This document shows positions 1-11,400 of a stretch of DNA of 64,000 bases, one piece after another. The notes under the pieces are model-generated. The model was not told the origin of the DNA. It saw only the letters and a list, made by a program, of their open reading frames with translations, and did no database searches. Position 1 is the first letter of the stretch. Each line of letters starts with the position of its first letter. Source of the DNA: Diplosphaera chodatii (Eukaryota; Chlorophyta; Trebouxiophyceae; Prasiolales; Stichococcaceae); contig JAALGY010000053.1 in NCBI GenBank assembly GCA_032358165.1, positions 682,001-746,000 of the forward strand, in the 5' to 3' direction. The translations under genes were made by a program, and so were the position numbers.

Positions 1-2428
1 TCAGCAGCAGGTGCAGTCTCAACGCTGTCGGCCACCGCTGTGGGGACTGATGCGCCTGTACCCTCAAGCGCTGCAGGCGCATCTGGCTTGCTATCTGGCG
101 GCACAGATGGCGACTTCGGCTTGCTGTCGAGTTGAACAGGCGGCGGCTCTGGCTTGCTTTCTGGCTGCACAGACGGCGGCTCTGGCTTGCTTCCTGGCTG
201 CACAGATGTCGGCTCCGGCTTGCCATCTGGCTGCACAGACGGCGGCTCCGGCTTGCCATCTGGCTGCACAGATGGCGGTTCTGCCTCAGCACCGGTGTCG
301 GCAAGTGCTGCTGCCGCTGCTGCTTCACCGATGCTAGGTGCACTTGCAGCTCCAGCTGCCGGCACTGCCTCGTCTGTGGATGCATCGGCACCAGTCGCCT
401 CTGATTTGCTGCTGTCGACGGTCCTATTGCCGCCATTGCTGTCAGACTCGGGCCCTGCCTGTGCCTGAGCAAATTCAGCTTTGCCAGCGGAGCTGGTGCC
501 ATCTGCTGCTGCCTGGGCCTCGGCCTCGTTGCCGCTGCTGTCAGCCTTGGCTGCTGCGGGCGCCTGAGCAGCTGCAGCACCGCCAGCGGAGCTGCTGCCA
601 CCTGCTGGTGCTTCTGCCTCGGCCTTGTTGCTGCTGCTGTCAGCCTTGGCTGCTGCGGGCGCCTGAGCAGCTGCACCACCGCCAGCGGGGCTGCTGCCAT
701 TTGCTGATGGTTTTGCCTCGGCCTTGGTGCCGCTGGTGTCAGCCTTGGCTGCTGCGGGCACCTGAGAAGATGCAGCTTTGCCAGAGGTGCTGCTGGCATT
801 TGCTGATGCCTCTGCCTTGGAAGTGATGCTGCTGCTGTCGGGCTGTGTTGCTGCAGGCGGCTGAGCAGGGGCAGCGACATCAGCGCTGGCAGGCGTGCCA
901 GCTGGCGCAGACGCCTCCGGACTGCCTGTGCTGCTGAGGGACTTGGCGGCTGCTGCCAGTGTCGCCTGTGCAGCAGGGCTGCTGGGAGCTGCGGCTTCCG
1001 GACTGCCTTTGCTGCCGAGGGACCCGGCTGCTGCTGCCGACGCCGCCTGTGCAGCAGGGCTGCTGGGAGCTGCAGCTGGCGGCTTGGGTGCTGCGACGCC
1101 GCCAGGTGTCGTGCCATTTGCTGCCGGCTGCTGCAGCTCCACCCGGCGGTTGGCCCACAGGTACTTCTGATACTGCTGCAACTGCACAGGCTTGAGCGAG
1201 GCCCTGCTGCTCTGCGGGAACGGCCGCTGGTCCCCGCCGTGCGCATAGGGGCACCCCCTCCCCAGCTTGCAGTGCCCCTGCGGTGATATGTCAATACACC
1301 TTGTTGCAATCAGCAGTGATGCTGACGCACAGCACCTGAGCAGGATTTGACACCTCAGCGCGGATGTCGGGTGCGCTGTCGAGTCTGCACACCTGCTGCC
1401 AGGCGGCGCAGACCTCCGTCTTGTACCACGGCTGGTCTGACATCAGAGGCCTGCTCTGTTGCGGGGCTCTTGGCGGCGCCTGGGGCACCTGCGGCGCTGC
1501 CTGTGTCCCCATGCTCCATGGCGGTGGCCCTCCATACCCGACGGCCGGCATCATCATCATGGGGGCGGACATGTACACTGGGCCTGCGTATGGCTGGGGG
1601 CCCAGCTGCGGGGCACTGGGCGCCTGCTGCGGTGCGGCACGCTGCACATGCACCACGTAAGCTAGGTAATGACTAGTGCATCTGAAGTGTACATGCGAAC
1701 CCCCGACAGATCTAATATAGCTAGTCAGGCGTGCTGCAAGGTGTTGACGATGGATGTGCAGTCGTCATTTGATGTCATTGCGACTATGAGGAGGCATGCA
1801 CAAGGGTACAACCCACCAGCTCATGGTGGCCATGCGCATATTGGCAGTGAAGCGCCTTGGGGCAGACCCCGGTGTTCATGAAGCTGTAGCACAGCTGCGT
1901 CTTGTACGAAGGGAAGCGGCCGCCCATCGCTGTGGCATACTCGTACTGGCTGCCGCCGGGTTCATGCGCCATGTGGCCACCGTACGCATATCCGTAAGCC
2001 TCGCCGGCGCTGAACCCATTGCCATTGTAGCCATGGCTGTAGCCATTGCCATCTGCCCAAGCAGCTGCGTTGCTGTAGTAGCCCGCGCTGCCATCGCCGT
2101 ACTCATCTTCCGGAACGCTGCTGCCATCTGCAAAGCTGGCGCTGTCGCCGTAGCCGCCCTCTGCTGCGTACCCGCTCTCGCCAAAGGCTGTGTTCACTGC
2201 TGCCGATGCTGGGTCCCATGCTGCCCCTCCCTGAGGCCAGCAGCACGCCCCAGCTTCAGTGCACGGTCACTGTCGGGTCCAGCACCAGCACACTGTAGGG
2301 CAAGCCGCTTGCCACCATGGGCAGCACGTTCGCACCGTATCCTCGTGAGCAAAGCGGCAGGCTGCTCCCGCGGAGCAGTGGCCCACATTATGATAAAAGT
2401 GCCACTTCTGCTGCGGGACGCTGGCCAT
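1..2428 (-). CDS. tandem CCCH zinc-finger protein, 3' end outside window
   Basis: Probable RNA-binding protein of the CCCH type. Exons on the minus strand: 2428-2336, 2230-1817, 1641-1393, 1277-1 (open to the window edge); all junctions are GT-AG and in phase 0. The start ATG (2428) is followed by GCC and is preceded by an in-frame stop about 18 codons upstream. Two clear fingers follow: YKTQLCYSF...CPKALHCQYAH (C-x8-C-x5-C-x3-H, exon 2) and YKTEVCAAWQQ joined across the third intron to GHCKLGRGCPYAH (C-x7-C-x5-C-x3-H). An N-terminal third finger (KWHFYHNVGHC, then SAGAACRFAH) has Trp where the first Cys is expected. Between fingers the protein is rich in Gly, Tyr and Ser; the long C-terminal tail is Ala/Ser/Pro-rich and repetitive. 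Family knowledge suggests mRNA binding or turnover; the exact role is unknown. Confidence 0.85.
95..1130 (-). repeat. in-frame tandem repeats coding the CCCH protein tail
   Basis: Three repeat types lie in the last exon. At about 95-285 an 11-residue unit like KPEPPSVQPDG recurs roughly six times (33 nt period). At about 440-840 a 33-residue Ala/Ser-rich unit recurs with a 99 nt period; its start recurs at 541, 640 and 739. At about 970-1130 a 27-residue unit occurs twice, 81 nt apart. All periods are multiples of three, so the frame is kept. Confidence 0.8.
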
Positions 2429-3098
2429 GACAGCCTGGCCAGAGCCCAGATGGTGGTTGTGCGGACAGGTACGCCCCTCAGCAGCAGGTCACATACTGCG
2501 CAGGCGGCCGTTGTCCCATGCACTCACTCGTATGCAACGTGTGCAGCACTGCAGCGGAGTTCAGGGTGGATGAGGCCAAGCGCTGGTCACAGTCATGCAC
2601 AGCGGCTGAGCAACCATGCTGACTCATGCTGCGAGCGCAAGACAGTGCATGCAACCATCATACTCAACAGATGGTGTGCAAAAGTATCGAGCATGCTCAA
2701 AGTAAGACGGCCTGGGTCGATTGTTGAACGTGATACATTCTTGACCGACGAATCAGTTCAAGAGATATGTTGCATTCAAGAATTTTGTGCGGGCTGCGCG
2801 TGAGCTACTGCCAAGTGTGCCGAGAAACGTAGCTCGTTTGATTCTGAACACGGTAGGATGCGGTAGTGGGCATGCTGCACGATTGCTGCATCGTGCGAGG
2901 TGCCGAGGGCCCTATCTGGACATACTTTTCCACCCTGGCATTGCAGATGGGAGATGGTGCACCAGAGTGGCTTTCAGTCCTTCCGCATGTGCATCTGAGC
3001 AACACTGGTACATCCTGATCATGATGCCAGTGCCGATGCGTGCATCATGATCAGTCTATCATGAATTGCCAAACAGAGGCGCAGGGTGCCTAGCACAC
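2429..3098. other. intergenic, between two minus-strand genes
   Basis: No gene is recognised here. It should hold the 3' UTR of the U-box gene (right side, with a perfect hairpin at 3015-3054) and the promoter and 5' UTR of the CCCH gene (left side). Only short ORFs with no protein-like character are present. Confidence 0.6.
3015..3054. repeat. perfect 13-bp inverted repeat (hairpin)
   Basis: CTGATCATGATGC at 3015-3027 is exactly complementary to GCATCATGATCAG at 3042-3054, with a 14-nt loop. It begins 45 nt beyond the U-box gene stop codon, so in that transcript it would form a stem-loop in the 3' UTR. Confidence 0.7.
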
Positions 3099-6000
3099 TC
3101 AACCCTTGCGGGCCTGTCGCTGCTTCATTGTGGCGGCAATGGCACACTTGACAGCTGTGTTCTCCATCAGCGTGCGGTGCGGCAGCTCCAGCCCTGTCAG
3201 CGGGCTGGTCGTACTCTTCTCCAGCCACCGCTCAATCACCTCCCTGTGCTTGCAACATTGTGTTGCTCCTCAGCAAGCACAACACTGGGATTGATTACGA
3301 ATGCAACCTGTCTCCGTCAGCAGGGTGCCCAGGCAATGTGTTTCTAAGCCACTTACCGTTCATAGGTATGTCCATCCTGCAACAGTACCACAAGAGGGTG
3401 AGGCAGGTGTGTGCTATGTGCGCATCAAAGGCGCGATGCATTTGACCCGGGTCAGATGTCCGTCAGAGACAGAGGTAGCCACGCAGCAAGGCCTCACCGC
3501 TGCAACAACTGGGTCCTTCAGAAGCTCTGCAGGACATCACATCCTACGTCAGGGAATGCTTTGCCCGATAGTTGTCACATGTTAACAACGACTCTCTGGT
3601 ACAGGTTGTTTCCAAGTCAACTGGACAGTCGGCGCCATGTCCAACCTTGAGTCACAGGGCAGAAGAAGGAGCCGAGGACCTGCGCACCAGCATCGCACAA
3701 TGTTTGACCTCTACAAAAGTGGAAGACTGCCGACATGGCAGCATACGCAGCAAAGAAGGTGTGTGGAAACAGAAAAGGATTAATAATGGGAAGGCCTTTC
3801 ACCTCCTCGTCCAGATCTTCGTCAGAATCGATGTTCAGCTCCGCCATGACATTGGCCAGCCCAGTTTTGCTGATTTGACCATTCTGCGCTGGCACTTGCG
3901 CTCCAGCTGCCACCGCAGGCGCCGCTCCCGCTGCATTGCCATCCTCTGACCCAGCACCAGACCCTGCATCCGACTTGTCATCATCAGATGTGGCCAGCAG
4001 CCCGAAGGCCGACTGCTGGGCAAAGCCTGACTGCTGCCGCTGGCCAATCTGCTTGTGCAGGTGCTGCGCCTGCGACTGGCGTGGCTGCTGTCTCTGCTGC
4101 TGCGGCGACGGGTGCTGCTGGCGGCCCTTCGACTGCTGCGCCGATGCTGGGCGGGGCGCCGACGGCTTTGGTGGCGGAGGCTGCGGCCGCTGCTGAGGGG
4201 CTGAGCTGCCCCGCGTATGCGACGCCGGGAGCTGGAACGCAGCCGGCACATCTGCCTCCTGCGGCGGCTGCTGCTGCTGCTGCTGCTGTTGCTCCTGCTG
4301 CCACGGGATTGCCGGCTGCTGATGCGGCGGCGGCGGCGGCGGCCGCGACTGTGTTGGCCCTTGCTGGGCATTGCTGGTGCTGCCCATCTGCGGCGAGTAG
4401 GGCCTGTAGGGCCGTGGCCGCTGCTGTCCACCACCTGCACCTGTACAGCGCTCGTTTTGCACAGCTTGAGCAGGAGCTTGAAGGAAACAAACCAGAAGAC
4501 AGCTTCGGACATGCCAACCAGACAGCCTGGCATGCATGAAAGCCAGTGTCTATAATTGTACTGCAGGCGTGCAAGTGACAGAGCAGGCACCTGCAGCTGT
4601 TCGCCCGTATGCTGCTGCAACTTGCCGCATCAGGTCTGCCGGATCAGCCGCGGGTGCTGATGCCCTGGGAGGCTGCTGCTGCTGCTGCGGCTGCGGCTGC
4701 AGCTGCTGCTGATAGTGGGCAGGACGCGGATCCTTGCGGCGCACATCGCTTCCGCTGTACTGCGGACGCTTGTCTGCCTCACCATGGGCATATGTGCAGC
4801 TGTCGCCCCGTGGGCAGAAGCCCTGGTGCTTCCAGAAGTTGCACATCACCTGAACACAAGCAGATGGTTGTTGTTCTTTGTTCTGGTGCAAGCCACGTGT
4901 GGTATGACACCCGACAACAGGACAGACGAGCGCTGACCATGCTGTGCATTTGCAGGGCGGTGAAAGGGAAACAGACAAGATGCCACTCACTGTCTTGTAG
5001 AAAGGCATGTCGTCCGGTCGCTTGCCTGCACAACAATGACGTGCATGAATGACCCACACCACAGAATACACAGCCAGACCAGCACCTCGATGGCCATGCT
5101 GCCATCCGTCGACCCAACCAGCGAGGAGAGCTGACACTGTGCGCACCCAGCCGTGCTAGCGCCTCGCGAGTCAACAAAGGGTCCTGCGTGTTTGCTCCAA
5201 GGCTGCCCCGCACGCCACTAAGCTGCTCCTGTGTCAGGCCGTCCGCACGCACCCTGCCGCTGCTGCCGCCACCACCGGAAGCGCTGCTTCCAGCGCTTCC
5301 TGGGCGGGTGTGCCCTGTGTGGTCGGACCCCCCTGCGGCCCCGCCTGGCATGCTGCTGGCGGCGGGAAGCTGCGGCACGTCGTGACTGTAGTGGCAGGAG
5401 TCGCCATAGCTGCAGTGGCCGCGCTGATAATGATGGCAAGGCAGGATGCGATGCTGGTGGTAGATGTGCTGGCCCTGCTGCTGCTGCTGCTGCGGCTGCT
5501 GGTGTTGGCCGTCCCTGCTGCCCCGGGCCATCAGGCGAGCCTGCGCCATGTGCAAAACTTGTTATAGCGACTTTATATAGTGCGAGTCCCTGCAAGCGCA
5601 TCATGCTTTGCCAGCATACCTGAGTATCGGTGGGGCATGACACATGGCAGACAACATGTGTTTGCATGCTTGGTGCCCCCACCTCGGCCTGCCGCGCCTC
5701 GCGCGCCTGCCGCTCCAACACCAGCTGCTCCACGAAAGCACCTGCCTTGTCTGCTGGTACGTCTGACGGCGGCAGCAGGAAGCTGGCCGCCGACCCTTTA
5801 CCTGCAAGTTGTTGTGAAATACCCTCAAAGGTCAGGTATGCTCTACGGTCAGCCACCATCCGCAACCGGGTGTTAGAGGAGAATATTCGTGACAAAAGGC
5901 AGGCTACCTGGTTTGACACTACGCGGGTTCGTCACCTCCGCCGGAGCTGCCTGCGCTGGCTGTCGCTGGCTCTGCTCCCGCTCTGCTGACCGCTGCGCCT

Positions 6001-6355
6001 GAGCATGCATGAGGGATTGCTTTGCAGCACAGGCGGCAGTCCCTCATGCCAGAATCGTGAAAACATCACAGTTCGACAGCGATTTACATACACTGAGTAG
6101 AAGAGGGCAAGCAGAGTGGGCATGCTGTAGCATCAACACCTGCCGCTGGAGGCGCTTCTCAGCCTTGCTGCCTTTGCCCTCGGCCTGCGGTACCGGCTGC
6201 GACTCGTCGACCAGTCCCTCCAGCACCGAGTAGTCCTGAACGCGATAGAAGGTGGTAGGGGTGAGACGGTGATGTTCTCCATGTGCCCCGGAAAGATGCG
6301 TCACCGACAGCAGATGTCCAACTGCGCTACTGGTACACAAACATGTGTAGAACAC
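3099..6355 (-). CDS. CCCH zinc-finger / U-box protein (putative RNA-linked E3 ubiquitin ligase)
   Basis: Predicted E3 ubiquitin ligase with RNA-binding-type fingers. Exons: 6355-6140, 5998-5936, 5823-5683, 5540-5147, 5025-4991, 4849-4591, 4440-3803, 3679-3646, 3526-3498, 3376-3357, 3243-3099, giving about 657 aa. Finger 1 is LPCHHYQRGHCSYGDSCHYSH (exon 4). Finger 2 is FYKT joined by splicing to VMCNFWKHQGFCPRGDSCTYAH (exons 5-6). A Gln/Pro-rich linker with a poly-Q run follows, then an acidic stretch (DSDEDLDEE). The C-terminus is a U-box split over five exons: FFCPVTQ, ELLKDPVVAA, DGHTYER, EVIERWLEKS, TSPLTGLELPHRTL. Every U-box junction joins in phase, including exons of 34, 29 and 20 nt. 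The first exon is uncertain: 6355 is the furthest in-frame ATG, but coding may begin at 6235 or involve sequence near 6550-6464. The acceptor at 5823 could instead be 5801 or about 5843. Confidence 0.85.
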
Positions 6356-6929
6356 CTGGGGTCAAAAGGTGTCGTTGCATACAAGAGCCTGATCGCACAT
6401 CAAGAATGCATATCGCTGTATGTCCTCGCAACCCAGTGGATTCAGTGCTCAGCACCAGCTACCTTACCTCGACATTGCAAGTGCATGCATACACTCAGTG
6501 CACATAAAGTATGAGCGGTCGTCCACCGCATATTCTTTCAGAACACGCATCCCTGCACTCAGCTCACCATGCCGTATGCGGCCAGCTACACCGCTTACGA
6601 TGCGATGCACTGCCTTGAGCTGATGGCCATACCAGGGCAAGCGGGACGCGTGTGATTGCGCCTCAATCACCCCCGCAACTAAACGACCCAGGACTGTTCT
6701 TTACACTGATGGGGTACTGACGATGAGTGGGCGTGGCCTGCGCCGTGCGGCTCTCAGACACCTGTGCGCAGTACATACGACCAAATATACGCGTGTAGGT
6801 TTAGGAGCCTGGATGATGCGGCCAGCGGCGCTCTCTGCAGCTGCAAAGCGACAGGTTTGACGACACCCTCGAGCATGAACTGCTGACCTGTGGTACGTGA
6901 GTTGATCCACAGCTGCGCCGCCGGCGCCC
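6356..6929. other. divergent intergenic region
   Basis: Lies between the minus-strand U-box gene and the plus-strand uL3 gene and should contain both promoters. A minus-strand ORF at 6670-6464 ends at a good GTAAGG donor (about 6466) and could be an untranslated or N-terminal exon of the U-box gene; I could not join it in phase. Confidence 0.5.
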
Positions 6930-7820
6930 ATGGCAGCCATGGGGGCCCTCGGGTCTCGGCAGATGTTTGCTCAGTTCCAGGGCCTGCGTGTCAGCAGCCC
7001 AGCAGGCAGCGCCAGGCCCTGCGTGCCAGCGGTCTCAGCCCAGCGCCGGTGCCAGCTCGCCCGGCTGCAGGTGTCAGCGCGGCAGGGCGAGGTGTCGGTC
7101 GGCCTGTTTGGCACCAAGGCAGGCATGACCCAGATCTTCACAGACGACGGCCTGGCGCTGCCCGCCACCGTCATCGCGCTGGAGGATGGCAACGTCGTTG
7201 CGCAGATCAAAACAGTGGACACAGACGGCTACAACGCCGTGCAGGTCGGCTACCGTGTGAAGAAGGAGGACAAGCTCACTAAGCCGGAGCTGGGCCACCT
7301 CAAAAAGCACAACGCGCCGCCGATGCGCAAGATGCGGGAGTTCAAGCTCCAGGAGCAGCCGGAGGGCTACGAGCCGGGACAGCAGCTCAAGGTCAGCGAG
7401 ATGTTCAAGGAGGGCGACCTCGTGGACGTCGCCGGTACCACCATCGGCAAGGGCTTCCAGGGCAGCATCAAGAGGTGGGGCATGGCGCGGGGCAACATGA
7501 CGCACGGCTCCAAGTCAAAGCGGCAGCATGGCTCCATCGGTATGTGCGCGACACCGGCCCGCGTCTTCCCCGGCCTGAAGATGGCTGGCCACATGGGCTC
7601 CGTGCGCCGGAAATCGCGCAAGCTCAAGGTGATCAGGGTGGACGAGGAGCGCGGCGCCATCGTCGTGCACGGCAGCGTGCCCGGCAAGCCGGGCAATGTT
7701 CTGGAGATCACGCCCGCGAAGATCGTCGGCAAGACGTGGAAGTACCAGAGGAACCTCACGCCCTCAAAGTCAGAGATCAAGGAGAAGTTCGAGGCAATTG
7801 CGCAGGCGACAGCAGCTTGA
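6930..7820 (+). CDS. PRPL3: plastid ribosomal protein uL3 (L3)
   Basis: Nuclear-encoded bacterial-type ribosomal protein L3 of the plastid large subunit, 296 aa in one exon. The first 50 or so residues (MAAMGALGSRQMFAQFQGLR onward) are rich in Ser, Ala, Arg and Gln and low in acidic residues, as in a chloroplast transit peptide. The mature part starts near VSVGLFGTKAGMTQIF, the hallmark N-terminus of L3. The conserved core KGFQGSIKRWGMARGNMTHG and the loop ending in GLKMAGHMG are both present; length fits about 210 mature residues plus transit peptide. It is the only gene in the window without an intron. A TGTAA motif lies 56 nt after the stop. Confidence 0.96.
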   Translation: MAAMGALGSRQMFAQFQGLRVSSPAGSARPCVPAVSAQRRCQLARLQVSARQGEVSVGLFGTKAGMTQIFTDDGLALPATVIALEDGNVVAQIKTVDTDGYNAVQVGYRVKKEDKLTKPELGHLKKHNAPPMRKMREFKLQEQPEGYEPGQQLKVSEMFKEGDLVDVAGTTIGKGFQGSIKRWGMARGNMTHGSKSKRQHGSIGMCATPARVFPGLKMAGHMGSVRRKSRKLKVIRVDEERGAIVVHGSVPGKPGNVLEITPAKIVGKTWKYQRNLTPSKSEIKEKFEAIAQATAA

Positions 7821-8421
7821 ATTGGTGGCATCTGTCGTCAGCAGCATCATTTGGCACACTCTGTCTGTTACAATATGTAAAGTCCATTGCAGACGTAGCT
7901 CAAAGCAGGACGTGGCTCCAAAGCAAAGCAAAGGTGGTGTCAACTCATCACCGCAGCATAGACAACATTGCCGTGTGGCACCACATACTGCAGTGCGCAT
8001 CGAAATCGGATAGGCAATGCTGTCTGCTAAGTGTTCAGTCTCCTCTCAATATCGCCAACAGCACCAGTGGCTGGCACAGCAGGTGCTGATGTGATGCCCA
8101 GAGCATGACGAACACTTGCCTGTTCAGTTCTGGTGACCGAAAATACGGTATGTCGCCCAGACATAATCGTAGCAAAGCGAACAACTACGAGGGCTGCGAG
8201 TTGAGCCAGTCGGCAGCAGCTGTTGTACCCACCGCACGCTGGTCAAACTCTGCAGTCCCAGAACACCCGCGGGCAGCGTGATACCTCTGCTGTGATCTAT
8301 GCGTCCAGTTATCAGTGCCTGCACGAGGCCGCCGTCCAGTTTACTGCCCTTGTAGTTATGTTGTCGCCCTGCCTGCGCCTTGCAGAAGGAGAGCGAGGCC
8401 AGGCAGAGGCCGGAGCCATCT
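7821..8421. other. convergent intergenic region
   Basis: Contains the 3' UTRs of uL3 (plus) and the bZIP gene (minus). ORFs here are short and not protein-like. The sequence TGTTACAATATGTAA at 7866-7880 carries TGTAA on both strands. Confidence 0.6.
7876..7880 (+). terminator. putative TGTAA poly(A) signal of uL3
   Basis: TGTAA, the usual chlorophyte polyadenylation motif, 56 nt after the uL3 stop codon. Confidence 0.55.
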
Positions 8422-11400
8422 TCACTGCGTCCCAGGAGGAGGCTGCTGACCCGCCTGGTTGCCCATTATCTCTGTCAGGCTCAGCAACTCGAGGCTCGCC
8501 TGCAAGTGAACAGACGACGTCAATATAGCACGCCTAGCATCACACTTGACCAAGCGCAACCAACAGGTCGTGTCAGTTGCGGCATGAGCAGGCCAAGGCC
8601 TGTCACACGGGCATTGCAGCACCTGTGTCATGGTGAAGTCCAGCGGCACTTGCATGCTGCCGGATGTTGACGCCAGCAGATCGTCGGAGTTGAGGAAGCT
8701 GAGGCTGGGCATCGGAACCATGCCAGAGGTTGCGGTGGCCGGCTCAGAGTACAGCCCGGCGGCGCTTGGTGCAAGTCCGCCCATTGGCACACCGCCTGTG
8801 GGACCTCCCAGTGCCTGCGCCGCTGCCTGGGAGACGCTTGCACCGCTTGAAGACATGCCGGCTGCGGGGTTTTGGCCGATGTCGGGGTCGATGTGTGATG
8901 CCAGCAGTGGTGTGCCGAAGCCGCCGTGCTCTGTTGCGCGCAGCTGCGCCTGCTTCTGCAGCAGCGCCTGCTGGGCGGCCAGCTGCGGCTGCATCTGCTG
9001 GTGGCCGGGAATGGCCGGCATCCCCATCATGGTGCTGCCGAGGCTGGCGGTGTGCAGCTGCTGCCGGTTCGTCACACTGCTGCTGGTGCCAGCGCCATAG
9101 CTGTGCGCAGCTGCTGGACTGGCGGGCTGGGTACTGCCGACGATGGCCGTGGCTATGGGCGGATGCTGCTGCCGCAGCTGCTGCCTCTGCACCTGCTCGC
9201 GCTGTTGTGCCGCCTGAATGTGCCAAGCAGAGCAGTGTCAGCCGATGGACAGCACATGTCAACCTTTTGAACAAATGCAGCATAGATGCCCTCTAGACTG
9301 CGAATCCTGCCGTACCTGCGCCTGCATCGCTGCTCTTCTCGTCATCATGACCTGGCGCTGCTCCTGCTGCTGCTGCTCCTGTCCTGCGGACGGCTGTGGC
9401 TGCTGCTGCTGGGCCGCTGACATCAGCACGCCTGCGCAAGTTTGACTGGAACGATGACAGAGCGTCACTGCATAATCAGCTCTGTGCGAGCTTTCCAGCA
9501 TGATGCCTGGCTGTGCAGAGTGCGGTATCGCTGATGTCAGGTGACAGCAGGGCAAACCAACCCATGTGCACACCAGTACCTGGAACATACTGCTGCGGGG
9601 CTGCGGCCGCCTGTGAAACCGCAGCCATGCCCTGCGTTTGCGCCTGGTGTTGCTGCGGTTGTTGCTGGCCCCACTTGTTGGGGACGGCCGATGTCACCGT
9701 GACACCCCGACGCGCGATGTTGATCGTCGGCGGCGGCGCTTGCAGCGGGCCCTGGAACCCTGACGTCACCATGGTCGGCGTTGGCGGTGTGCCCGGTCGC
9801 TGCATTGCCTGATGCGCAGCAGGCAGCAAGTCAGGCTGTCAGAAGGCGCAAGCTACTCATGCTGTCGTCCATGACTGATGCCTGTACAAGTGGCCACGAT
9901 CGTGGCCAGCTGGCAGCGTACAGCATGGCCTCATGTAACTGCATATGGTAACACATCAAGGGAGATCTTCACGGCTGGCAGCCAGGGGCCCTCGGCATGC
10001 GGACGCACTTGCGACTGCTGCTGGAAGACCTGCTGTTGCTGCTGCAGCTGCTGCTGTGCAGCTGCCTGGGTGAACCGTAATCGCTGTGTCTCCTCCGCCG
10101 CTGCCTGCAGCTGCTGCCCCATGGTCACCACCTGTACACGGAATGATCCGAGTGTTTCCAGCCGACCATGCTCCTTGCAACATCGCTGTCAAGTTTGAGC
10201 TGACCACGTCAGGGCTGTCTCGAACCGCCGTGCACACCGGGGCCCTGCGCTCTTTTCCCCGGCATTCAGCTCTGGAAATAGACACCGATCTCCAAGGGAT
10301 GACCGTGCTGCCAGCCGGCGGCGGACCTGCTGCTGCAGGGCGGAGCGGTCGGCCTCCACGGTGGCCACCTGCGCCGAGAGCGCGGAGTTGTGCTGCTCCA
10401 GCTGCGCCATGCGGGTGGCCAGCTCGCTGAGCGTGGCGCTGGCCTTGGCGCGCACCCGCCTCGCGCTCGCCCGGTTGAGCTCACGCCTGTACCGGTGGCA
10501 AGAGCATGTGAGAGTCTTTGCTCCTGCAGCTGAACCGCCCTTGTGTGGAGCCCGTAGGCATGTGGCTCAATGAGCAAGGGTAGCGTTGTGCACCATGTCT
10601 GTGTACGCGCTAAGACGTGTACATCAGAAGGCACATCCAAGAAATGGCGAGGCCTCACCGCCTGATGTGGCGGCGCTCGGCCTCCGTGAGCTCGTGGGAG
10701 TTGATGTCGCCCTGGAAGGCGATGGGGCGGCCCAGCTTCTTGCGCCGCCCCGCGGTGCTGCCGGAGCCGCCCGACGAGTGGGTGGCGTTGGCGACCGCCG
10801 CCGCGGCTGCGGCCGCCGCCGCCGCCGACAGCGGCGGCGGCGGCGCCAGCGTCGCGTCCGAGGGGGCGGCGGGCGACCCCGAGCCCAGCGCATCGCTCGC
10901 CGCCAGCGCACGCCGGTTGAACCCCGAGCGGCTTATGGACATCGCACGTGTCATGCTGGCGGCCTTCCCCAGCGGGATAGCAGGCCTGCCAGACGCATGT
11001 GGAATAGCCCTTGAGAAAGAGCGGCCAGACCGAGAAGCACCAGCAAACACAACAGTTACACTGCTGTTCGTGAGGCCTTGTTTTGTTTCGCACATCTGCC
11101 CGCAGAGAATATATTGCAAAGCAGTGAACAACACCCACCGCCACATATGGCGCTGCGGCTGCTCCTCAGAACCCTGCAGCGACGACGGCGGCGGCATGAG
11201 GCCCGCCGCCTCCGTTGCCTGCCCCGACGGCGGCCCCTGCTGCCGCAGCGTTTCCCTCATGCTGCTCTCCTTGCTGGACGCCATGCTGCCGGAGGGGCTG
11301 GCCACCCCGGCCGCCGGCGCCGCTGCAAACGGCGACGGCAGCACCGGGATAGGGCCCGCGCGCCCGATGGACGCCGTGGTGCCAGTGCTCCGGGCTTCCT

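Noticed and set aside
1796..2803. 335-codon plus-strand ORF
   Set aside because: Antisense to the CCCH gene exons, which have exact zinc-finger motifs and phased introns; the plus-strand product has no family character.
4260..4300. CTG/CAG triplet run as an unstable microsatellite
   Set aside because: It is the poly-Gln coding stretch of the U-box protein and is short and interrupted.
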